Shown: positions 15,952-22,783 of the stretch, one piece after another | Layout of the letters: every line of letters begins with the position of its first letter | Position numbering within the stretch: the first letter of the stretch is position 1 | From: an uncultured bacterium | GTDB lineage: Bacteria; Bacillota_A; Clostridia; Lachnospirales; Lachnospiraceae | Reading direction: 5' to 3' | Length of the DNA stretch: 25,618 nucleotides | Assembly: GCA_905215045.1 (NCBI GenBank) | Contig: CAJMOO010000023.1 | Coordinates: 1-25,618 of the forward strand | Notes under the pieces: generated by a model | Told to the model about the DNA's origin: nothing | The model's database searches: none | Seen by the model: the letters and a program-made list of their open reading frames with translations, nothing else | Position numbers and translations under genes: made by a program

Positions 15952-16025
15952 TTAGAAATATTTCTAATTACTTTATAGCATTTCATATTTGAAAAGTCAA
16001 TTAGTATTTAGAATTTTTTCTAAAT
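15952..16025 (-). promoter_or_regulatory. sdpR/sdpI-like promoter flanked by two inverted-repeat operators
   Basis: Minus-strand -35 TTGACT (15995-16000), 17-bp spacer, -10 TATAAA (15972-15977). Downstream lies a perfect 16-bp palindrome TTAGAAATATTTCTAA (15952-15967). Upstream lies ATTTAGAA-N4-TTCTAAAT (16006-16025). Both share TTAGAA/TTCTAA half-sites and probably bind the ArsR-type repressor. Confidence 0.8.
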
Positions 16026-16118
16026 AGTTTTCATTGCAGAAATTTAACATAAATATCATTTAAATTTTGTATTGTCTTGTTAATATCATTGTATACAAAC
16101 GAAAGGAGAACTTGACTT

Positions 16119-17033
16119 ATGATACGATTATTTGCATCCGATATGGATGGAACTTTAATAAATAACAAAGGATATATTTCTGATCGAACGATCAATGCTG
16201 TGAAAAAATTACAGAAAAGTGGGGTTGCTTTTATTATAAATACAGGAAGGGATTATCACTCTGCCAAAAGAGAACTTGATGCGGCATCTCTTTCCTGTGA
16301 TATGATCTGTCACAGTGGCGCCTGCACTTATGATGTTTATGGAAATGCATTTCATATCGCTTCCCTTCCAAAAAGCATTGCTTTAAAAATCTTAAATATA
16401 TTTGAAAAACATGGGGCTTTTGCAGATATTGCGACGGATTATGGAAAAACTTCGATCACTGATAAATCTTCTTTACTAAACTACTACAAGAATGAAGTAT
16501 TTCCTTCCCTTGAGCAGGAACATAAGGTATATTTTCCTACCTGGCATGATTTTGCTGTGATGGTTTCTGGCGTTCGTTTCTTTGAAGGAAAAGAAAGTCT
16601 GCTTAGTTGTGAAACACCGATTTATAAGATCTGTACTACATTTTTTGATCAGAAAAAAATCAAGGATTTGAAAGAAAAAATTCATGGAATTGACCAATTA
16701 CATGCAGTTTCCACTTCTCGTTACGATCTAGAGATCACGCATATCAATGCTCAAAAAGGAACTGCTCTGTTACGTTATGCCCAAACAAAAAAGATCACTC
16801 CATCACAAATCCTTGCTGTTGGGGATAGTGGGAATGACCTTTCTATGTTATCTCTTGATCTTGGAATCACTGCTGCTATGGCAAATGCTTCTGATCCTAT
16901 TAAAAAGGTTTGTTCTAAAATGATTCCATCTAACAATCATGATGGTGTTGCATTTTTAATTGAAGATGTACTTGATATGAATGAAATTGCCATGAATGCA
17001 AAATATTCTTTTCAGATATGTGTAAATCCTTGA
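16119..17033 (+). CDS. Cof-type HAD-IIB phosphatase
   Basis: Cytosolic sugar-phosphate or nucleotide phosphatase of the Cof/YidA group. The 304 residues show HAD motif I DMDGTL (Asp8, Asp10), motif II INTGRD (Thr42), motif III Lys213 in NAQKGTAL and motif IV GDSGNDLSML (235-244), with a C2-type cap between motifs II and III. Bacterial members are usually about 270 residues, so this one has some 30 extra residues at the C-terminus after the usual end. The ATG has AAAGGAG 9-10 bases upstream. It is the only plus-strand gene of this part. The substrate cannot be predicted. Confidence 0.93.
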   Translation: MIRLFASDMDGTLINNKGYISDRTINAVKKLQKSGVAFIINTGRDYHSAKRELDAASLSCDMICHSGACTYDVYGNAFHIASLPKSIALKILNIFEKHGAFADIATDYGKTSITDKSSLLNYYKNEVFPSLEQEHKVYFPTWHDFAVMVSGVRFFEGKESLLSCETPIYKICTTFFDQKKIKDLKEKIHGIDQLHAVSTSRYDLEITHINAQKGTALLRYAQTKKITPSQILAVGDSGNDLSMLSLDLGITAAMANASDPIKKVCSKMIPSNNHDGVAFLIEDVLDMNEIAMNAKYSFQICVNP

Positions 17034-17037
17034 GATT

Positions 17038-17387
17038 TTATTCATCTAATTTTAGAGTGTAATAAATCTGTGGTTCTTTTTCATTATCTATCGTGTATAA
17101 TAATGTGCCATTTATGATTTCATCAATATTTATAGAATCATCAATGGCTAATTTGATTCTGCTTTCTTTAACTGCACAATAACTTTCTTTGAAAATCAAA
17201 AAAGACATAGCCGTTACTTTGCTACATCTTTTTTCTAATCTCAATATTTTCTTTGCTTAAGCTGCTTTTGCTTCCTTCGGCGTCTTGCATCCAAAGATTT
17301 TGGCAAGCTTTGCAAAACTTTCTTCTACATACTCCTGCCCTCGCTCATAAATTTCGACATTTTTCATCATTTTTTAACAAAAATCAG
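17038..17387 (-). other. Low-confidence region with two small reading frames
   Basis: About 350 bp without a secure gene. On the minus strand a 37-codon frame (17257-17370, MMKNVEIYERGQEYVEESF...) starts 17 bp after the YczE-like stop codon. It is followed by a 68-codon frame (17038-17244) that opens with TTG or with a later ATG at 17208. Neither has a clear ribosome site. The first translates to a plausible amphipathic peptide (AKLAKIFGCKTPKEAKAA), so these may be small real proteins or remnants of a decayed accessory gene. I recognise neither. Confidence 0.35.
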
Positions 17388-18041
17388 CTACTCTAATTGT
17401 GTGGTAATTCCTGCAATATTCTGCATTGAATGTTTTAAGAAATAATTGTAAACTGCAATAACTCTTCCAGTAAAAATCACAGCTAATATAGTTCCAATCC
17501 CAAGTCCTATGATATGTCCTGTAAACACGATACCGATGATTCCTGAAGTGCAAAAACATGTAACATCAAAGATATTCTTTCCAATTCCCATACCTTTCCC
17601 TAATTTATCTCCAATCGTTGCTGCCAGTGCATCTGCTGGATTTGGCACCAGTTTCATATTAACCATAGTTGCTGCACCGATTCCTGTAACAATAACTGCA
17701 AAAAATAAAACTACAAGTTTCTGTATCAATGTGTCTGGTACGATATTTAAATACTGATCAAAAAGATTAATAAATACGCTTGTCACAAGACTCATTGGAA
17801 TCTGCAGTAATTGATATAACTTAAACTCTTTACCCTTCAATACGGCTTCCACCAATACGCAGAAACAATAAAACACAAATGTTGTTGCTCCTAAGTTTAA
17901 ATGCCAGATATGACAGATATTATATGGAATTGATATGATCGGTGATACTCCTAATAATGTTTTTGTATTTAAGACGATTCCAAGTGCAAGCACGATCAAT
18001 CCAATAAAATATATGACAGCTCTTGTACATTTTTCTTTCAA
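17388..18041 (-). CDS. YczE/YitT-like integral membrane protein
   Basis: Membrane protein of the YczE group (annotated as DUF6198 or 'YitT family'); function unknown. About five hydrophobic segments: AVIYFIGLIVLALGIVL, the region around residues 50-70, LVVLFFAVIVTGIGAATM, TCFCTSGIIGIVFTGHIIG and LGIGTILAVIFTGRVIAVY. The conserved KLVPNPADALAATIGDKLG loop is characteristic. Start choice is uncertain. TTG 18041 lies 9 bases from an AGAGG site, while ATG 18050 touches that site and ATG 18074 lies in the T-rich end of the tyrS terminator. It follows tyrS after a terminator, so it probably has its own promoter. Confidence 0.8.
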   Translation of the reverse strand: MKEKCTRAVIYFIGLIVLALGIVLNTKTLLGVSPIISIPYNICHIWHLNLGATTFVFYCFCVLVEAVLKGKEFKLYQLLQIPMSLVTSVFINLFDQYLNIVPDTLIQKLVVLFFAVIVTGIGAATMVNMKLVPNPADALAATIGDKLGKGMGIGKNIFDVTCFCTSGIIGIVFTGHIIGLGIGTILAVIFTGRVIAVYNYFLKHSMQNIAGITTQLE

Positions 18042-18078
18042 ATTTCTCATCCTCTTTTCTTTATTTTTTAACATCGAA

Positions 18079-18111
18079 AAGAACCCCGGAGTGTCTCTCT
18101 CCGGGATTCTT
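18079..18111 (-). terminator. Terminator of tyrS
   Basis: A 13-bp stem with one mismatch (AAGAACCCCGGAG / CTCCGGGATTCTT) and a 7-nt loop, followed on the minus strand by TTTTCG. It starts 17 bp after the tyrS stop codon. Confidence 0.85.
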
Positions 18112-18128
18112 GTTTGTTCATTTTTTGA

Positions 18129-19358
18129 TTATTTTTCTTTGATCTGGCAGAATTTTTTCTTACCTTTCTTTAATAAGATACGATCTTTATCGTCAAAGTC
18201 TGCTTTGCTAAATGTAGCATCGATTGCAGATACTTTCTCACCATTTACAGAAACTCCACCCTGCTGTACCATTCTTCTTGCATCTGAACGAGTTGTGCAA
18301 AGTTTAGAATCTACTAACATTGTAAGAATATCGATTCCTTCTGCTAATTTATCTGCTTCGTATTCAAATGTTGGGGCATCTTCATTGGCTCCACCACTTA
18401 CGAACATTGCTTTTGCTGCTGTCTGAGCTTTCTTCGCTTCTTCTTCTCCATGAACGATCTTTGTAACTTCATAAGCAAGAACTTCTTTGGCTTTGTTGAT
18501 CTCAGCACCTTCTAAAGCTCCTAATCTTCTGACTTCGTCCATTGGAAGGAATGTAAGAAGTGATAAGCATTCTTCTACTTTCACATCTTCGATGTTTCTC
18601 CAGTACTGGTAGAAATCGTATGGAGATGTCTTCTCTGGGTCAAGCCATACAGCACCTGCCATTGTTTTACCCATCTTCACTCCGTCGCTTCTTGTAAGAA
18701 GTGTTAATGTTAATCCGTAAGCATCTTTCTTTTCTTTTCTGCGAATCAAGTCAGCTCCTGCCAGGATATTAGACCACTGGTCGTTTCCACCCATCTCTAA
18801 TTTACATCCATATCTTCTGTTTAACTCAAGGAAATCATATCCCTGCATTAACATATAGTTAAACTCGAAGAATGTAAGTCCACGTTCCATTCTCTGTTTG
18901 TAGCATTCTGCTGTTAACATCTTATTTACTGAGAAATGTACTCCGACTTCACGTAAGAAATCAACATAATTTAAGTTTAATAACCAGTCTGCATTGTTTG
19001 CTAAGATTGCTTTATCATCATCAAATGTGATGAATCTTGATAACTGTTCTTTGAAACGTTTCGCGTTGTGGTCGATTGTTTCTTTTGTTAACATATTTCT
19101 CATGTCAGATTTTCCAGATGGGTCACCGATCATTGTTGTTCCCCCACCTAAAAGGGCGATTGGACGGTGTCCTGCTTTCTGCATATGCATCATTGCCATA
19201 ATTGTTAAGAAATGTCCAGCTGTTAAACTGTCTGCTGTTGCATCAAATCCGATGTAGAATGTTACTTTCTCTTTTCCTAACAATTCTCTTAATTCTTCGT
19301 GTGTTGTCTGTGCGATAAATCCTCTTTCCTGCAGCACATCATATACGTTTTGACTCAT
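18129..19358 (-). CDS. tyrS: Tyrosyl-tRNA synthetase
   Basis: Class I aminoacyl-tRNA synthetase that charges tRNA-Tyr. The 409 residues are of normal length. The catalytic core shows [16 protein letters not shown] with the HIGH-like HFLT (49-52), then GDPSGKS, the tyrosine-binding [16 protein letters not shown] and GGNDQWSNI, and the KMSKS-like KMGKT (228-232). An S4 RNA-binding domain closes the protein (about 345-405). The HIGH and KMSKS variants match the TyrZ-like form rather than the common TyrS form. Start ATG 19358 has AAGGAG. No T-box leader could be recognised upstream, although many Firmicutes tyrS genes have one. Confidence 0.97.
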   Translation of the reverse strand: MSQNVYDVLQERGFIAQTTHEELRELLGKEKVTFYIGFDATADSLTAGHFLTIMAMMHMQKAGHRPIALLGGGTTMIGDPSGKSDMRNMLTKETIDHNAKRFKEQLSRFITFDDDKAILANNADWLLNLNYVDFLREVGVHFSVNKMLTAECYKQRMERGLTFFEFNYMLMQGYDFLELNRRYGCKLEMGGNDQWSNILAGADLIRRKEKKDAYGLTLTLLTRSDGVKMGKTMAGAVWLDPEKTSPYDFYQYWRNIEDVKVEECLSLLTFLPMDEVRRLGALEGAEINKAKEVLAYEVTKIVHGEEEAKKAQTAAKAMFVSGGANEDAPTFEYEADKLAEGIDILTMLVDSKLCTTRSDARRMVQQGGVSVNGEKVSAIDATFSKADFDDKDRILLKKGKKKFCQIKEK

Positions 19359-19605
19359 TTTATATATCTCCTTTTAAATTCTTTTCTTAATTTGTTTATA
19401 TAATTTAGTCCACGGCACATGCCGTTTCTTTGAGTTTATGGGAACTCCTCAATGATCTTATGCAGTCGTTCCCATGTTCTCTTAACAGATGATCCGGACA
19501 TTCGTTCTTTGACTGTATGCATGTCCATCATATCTGATTCTGACGATATAATGTCTGCATGCTGATCTAATACCCCAAAATTGTCACCTCGATACTTTCT
19601 GATCT
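19359..19605 (-). other. UPF0210-tyrS intergenic region: possible small ORF and hairpins
   Basis: 247 bp upstream of tyrS. A minus-strand frame stays open for about 58 codons and ends at TAA 19436-19438; the first ATG gives 31 residues (19436-19531, MMDMHTVKERMSGSSVKRTW...) without a ribosome site. The end of this frame overlaps an 8-bp hairpin (ATGGGAAC / GTTCCCAT, 22-nt loop). A second small hairpin (ACGGC-ATGT-GCCGT) lies nearer to tyrS. There is no GGGTGGNACC T-box core. It may hold a leader RNA, a decayed ORF or a small protein. Confidence 0.35.
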
Positions 19606-20970
19606 TTAGTTTTTAAAGCTGTGGATTGGTGCTGGAATTCTTCCTCCACGATTAACAAATGCATCACATGAGAATTCGTTGACTGGCATGATTGGTGCAT
19701 ATCCAAGTAATCCACCGAATTCTACCTGATCCCCAACGTCTTTTCCAATGGCTGGAATGACACGAACAGCTGTTGTCTTCTGGTTGATCATTCCAAGTGC
19801 CATCTCGTCTGCGATCAGTCCTGCAATCGTTGTTGCCTTTGTCTTTCCTGGGATCGCGATCATGTCAAGTCCTACGGAACATACACATGTCATTGCTTCT
19901 AATTTCTCAATGGTTAAAGCTCCAGCATTGACTGCGTCGATCATTCTCTGGTCTTCGCTGACTGGAATAAATGCTCCACTTAATCCACCAACATAAGAGG
20001 AAGCCATAACTCCACCCTTCTTCACTTGGTCATTTAACATCGCTAAGGCTGCTGTTGTTCCTGGTGCTCCTGCATACTCTAATCCAATCTCTTCTAAGAT
20101 TTCTCCAACACTGTCTCCTGCTGCTGGTGTTGGTGCAAGAGAAAGGTCAATGATTCCAAATGGAATTCCAAGTCTCTTAGAAGCTTCTTTGGCTACTAAC
20201 TGTCCCACACGAGTGACTTTGAAAGCTGTCTTCTTGATCGTCTCACAAAGAACTTCAAAGTTTTCTCCACGTACATTTTCAATCGCACGTTTTACAACTC
20301 CAGGTCCGCTGACACCTACGTTAATGATCGCATCTGCTTCTGTTACCCCATGGAAGGCTCCTGCCATAAACGGGTTATCATCTGGTGCATTACAGAATAC
20401 TACAAACTTCGCACATCCAAGACACTGATTGTCTTTTGTAAGTTCTGCTGTCTCTTTAATGATCTCACCGATCAATTTGACTGCATCCATGTTGATTCCT
20501 GTCTTTGTAGAACCTACATTGACAGAAGAACATACAAAATCAGTTTCTGCTAATGCTTTTGGAATGGAACGGATCAGAAGTTCGTCTGCTTTTGTCATTC
20601 CTTTGCTTACTAATGCAGAATATCCACCTAAGAAGTTTACTCCGACTTTCTTTGCTGCTGCATCTAATACTTTCGCAAGTTCTACGAAATCATCTGGTGT
20701 CTTACATACATTTCCACCAACTAAGGAAATTGGTGTGATGGAAATTCGTTTGTTAACAATTGGAATACCGAATTCATTCTCGATATCTTTTCCTGTCTTT
20801 ACAAGGTCTTTTGCAACCGTTGTGATCTTATTATAAATATTCTCCTTGACTTCCTCTAGTGTTGTACCTACACAGTCTAATAAACTGATACCGATTGTAA
20901 TGGTACGAACATCTAAATTCATCTCATGGATCATTTTATTTGTTTCAAATACTTCATTCAGATTAATCAT
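19606..20970 (-). CDS. UPF0210 (DUF711) family protein, PFL-like fold
   Basis: Conserved protein of 454 residues found in many Firmicutes and some archaea. Its known structure resembles the pyruvate formate-lyase barrel, but its function is not established. Typical conserved stretches are visible: [71 protein letters not shown] and the C-terminal [14 protein letters not shown]. No glycyl-radical RVxGY loop is present, so it is not a classic glycyl radical enzyme. It follows the ACT-domain gene by 12 bp; this pair is conserved across species and suggests that the ACT protein binds or regulates it. Confidence 0.93.
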   Translation of the reverse strand: MINLNEVFETNKMIHEMNLDVRTITIGISLLDCVGTTLEEVKENIYNKITTVAKDLVKTGKDIENEFGIPIVNKRISITPISLVGGNVCKTPDDFVELAKVLDAAAKKVGVNFLGGYSALVSKGMTKADELLIRSIPKALAETDFVCSSVNVGSTKTGINMDAVKLIGEIIKETAELTKDNQCLGCAKFVVFCNAPDDNPFMAGAFHGVTEADAIINVGVSGPGVVKRAIENVRGENFEVLCETIKKTAFKVTRVGQLVAKEASKRLGIPFGIIDLSLAPTPAAGDSVGEILEEIGLEYAGAPGTTAALAMLNDQVKKGGVMASSYVGGLSGAFIPVSEDQRMIDAVNAGALTIEKLEAMTCVCSVGLDMIAIPGKTKATTIAGLIADEMALGMINQKTTAVRVIPAIGKDVGDQVEFGGLLGYAPIMPVNEFSCDAFVNRGGRIPAPIHSFKN

Positions 20971-20982
20971 GATGCCACCCCG

Positions 20983-21255
20983 CTAAATTCTGTGCATAAT
21001 ATCAAAGATTCTTTCGTTCTGCGCCTGAATTACAACACCGATCTCTTCACCGATCTGTTTTAACTCGCTGGATAATAATGCGATATCTTTGGATGAACCA
21101 GCTGGATCTACGACCATCATCATGTTAAAGAAGCCGCCTGTGATTGTTTGGGAGATGTCTAAGATGTTAACATTGTTGCTAGCTAAATAGTTACATACCT
21201 TTGCGATGATTCCAACACCGTCTTTTCCAACAACTGTGATTACTGTTTTTTCCAT
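20983..21255 (-). CDS. ACT-domain protein (UPF0237), partner of UPF0210
   Basis: Small ligand-binding protein of 90 residues, consisting of a single ACT domain: TVITVVGKDGVGIIAKVC (residues 4-21) and VNILDISQTITGGFFNMMMVV are typical of UPF0237/GcvR-like proteins. ACT domains usually bind amino acids. The start is ATG 21255 (MEKTVITVV) with AGGAGG upstream; an in-frame ATG at 21288 lies inside the end of the upstream gene and lacks support. It stands between walJ-like and UPF0210 genes and is co-transcribed with both. Confidence 0.93.
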   Translation of the reverse strand: MEKTVITVVGKDGVGIIAKVCNYLASNNVNILDISQTITGGFFNMMMVVDPAGSSKDIALLSSELKQIGEEIGVVIQAQNERIFDIMHRI

Positions 21256-21277
21256 TTGTGTTCTTCCTCCTAAATGC

Positions 21278-22060
21278 TTATGATACACTGGTTACGGTAG
21301 ATACCGTGTTTCTTCTGGCTACTTCGATCGGCAGCGTGAAATTATGTAATGAAATCTTTACCGTCTCATAGGCCAGTTTTTCGTAATTATTTTCTTTACT
21401 CAGATGTCCAAGATAAACTTTCTTTGTCTTCTGTGTTGCAACATCCTCGATCAACTCGGCACATCTTTCATTCGATAAATGTCCATGTCTTCCAAGGATT
21501 CGTCTCTTTAAGTAATATGGATAACGTCCAACCTGAAGCATATTCACATCATGATTGGCTTCTACAAATAAAATATCAGAATCGTAAATCTTCTCCACCA
21601 GATATTCATCGTAATCTCCAAGGTCTGTTGCAATACTTGCTTTAGTTCCCTCTTCTGAGTAAAACGAGTAACAAACAGGATCTGCGGCATCATGCCATAC
21701 GTGAGATGCATTCACTTTCATGTCTCCGATCTCAAATGGCTTGTCTGCTTCAATCGAATGAAAAAGGCTTTTGTCAACTTTGCCAAGATTCTTATACTCA
21801 AAGATCGCATCGATTGTCTTACCTGTTGCAAAAACCGGAAGTCCATATCGTCTTGCGATCACGCCAAGTCCCTTAATATGATCCGTATGCTCATGTGTGA
21901 TCAAAATTCCATCAAACTCTGGAACCGTAAGATCAAGTTCTGAAAGTGAATTCTCAATACGCTTTGCACTCACTCCACAATCAACTAACAGATTTGTCTT
22001 CTTCGTTCCAACATATATGCAATTTCCTTCACTGCTGCTTGCTAAACTTGATAGTTTCAC
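21278..22060 (-). CDS. WalJ/YycJ-like metallo-beta-lactamase-fold hydrolase
   Basis: MBL-fold protein related to YycJ/WalJ, a cytosolic hydrolase thought to act on DNA or RNA 5' ends. The 260 residues start SLASSSEGNCIYVG, the family's N-terminal motif, and carry HEHTDH (His56, His58, Asp60, His61), DLGDYDE, EANHD, GRHGHLSNE and YLGHLS as metal ligands and partners. The start is GTG 22060: an AGAGG ribosome site lies 8 bases upstream. A longer ATG at 22108 is rejected because it overlaps a TATAAT -10 box and has no ribosome site. In B. subtilis the relative sits in the walRK operon; here it leads walJ-ACT-UPF0210. Confidence 0.92.
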   Translation of the reverse strand: MKLSSLASSSEGNCIYVGTKKTNLLVDCGVSAKRIENSLSELDLTVPEFDGILITHEHTDHIKGLGVIARRYGLPVFATGKTIDAIFEYKNLGKVDKSLFHSIEADKPFEIGDMKVNASHVWHDAADPVCYSFYSEEGTKASIATDLGDYDEYLVEKIYDSDILFVEANHDVNMLQVGRYPYYLKRRILGRHGHLSNERCAELIEDVATQKTKKVYLGHLSKENNYEKLAYETVKISLHNFTLPIEVARRNTVSTVTSVS

Positions 22061-22106
22061 GGATTGTACCTCTTTCTTCTCTTCTGGGCTGACCCTATTG
22101 GCAAAC

Positions 22107-22135
22107 ATTATATCATAAGGTTATTTAAGATTCAA
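22107..22135 (-). promoter_or_regulatory. Promoter of walJ-ACT-UPF0210
   Basis: Minus-strand -35 TTGAAT (22130-22135), 17-bp spacer and perfect -10 TATAAT (22107-22112). The false ATG of the longer reading frame overlaps the -10 box, which supports the GTG start at 22060. Confidence 0.85.
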
Positions 22136-22167
22136 GAATTGACCTGTATTCTTAAATGTACAAAATA

Positions 22168-22755
22168 TCAGCCAAGGATTTTTACAATCTGTGCTTTCGT
22201 ATCTTCTAAATCACCTGAATTATCAATAACATGGCTTGCCATGGATTTAAATTGTTCTTCACTTTGCTGTTTTGCGATCATCTGAGCAATCTTCTCATCA
22301 GAATATCCTCTGGAGACTTTTAACCGCTGGTATCTGACTTCTTCTCTTGTGTAGATATACCACAGTTGGTCAAATTTCTTTTCATAACCAGCTCCAACCA
22401 ATAATGCGGACTCTATGACCACCAAACCTTCTGGTTCTTCTTTCCCAAATGCATCAATTCTTGCTAATATTTCTTCATCTACATTTTTATGAGTGATACT
22501 GTTTAATAAGGAAAGTTTTGTTTCATCATGAAATACGATCTCTCCAAGTGCCGAACGGTTGATCGTCTGATCTTCATTTAAAATTTTATTTCCAAACGCC
22601 TGAACGATCGCATCATAGCTTTTCGCCCCAGGTGCCATCAACTCATGGGCTACATGATCTGACTGAATGATCTTTGCATGATGATCATTTTCTAAAATAT
22701 TTAAAACCTCACTCTTCCCAGAGCCGACACCTCCGGTAATTCCTATGATCTTCAT
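22168..22755 (-). CDS. coaE: Dephospho-CoA kinase
   Basis: Catalyses the last step of coenzyme A synthesis, the ATP-dependent 3'-phosphorylation of dephospho-CoA. The 195 residues have the P-loop GITGGVGSGKS (5-15), IQSDHVAHELM with the catalytic Asp33, and the lid/CoA-binding region RYQRLKVSRGYSDEKIAQMI. VVIESALLVGAG corresponds to the family's strongly conserved PLLFE stretch in a diverged form. It follows polA by 28 bp in the same direction, as often in Firmicutes, and is probably co-transcribed with it. Confidence 0.95.
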   Translation of the reverse strand: MKIIGITGGVGSGKSEVLNILENDHHAKIIQSDHVAHELMAPGAKSYDAIVQAFGNKILNEDQTINRSALGEIVFHDETKLSLLNSITHKNVDEEILARIDAFGKEEPEGLVVIESALLVGAGYEKKFDQLWYIYTREEVRYQRLKVSRGYSDEKIAQMIAKQQSEEQFKSMASHVIDNSGDLEDTKAQIVKILG

Positions 22756-22783
22756 CTGCTCTCACTCCTTATTTCACTTCTTA

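Noticed and set aside
19359..19605. T-box riboswitch upstream of tyrS
   Set aside because: No GGGTGGNACC-type core and no terminator/antiterminator pair with a T-run could be found by eye.
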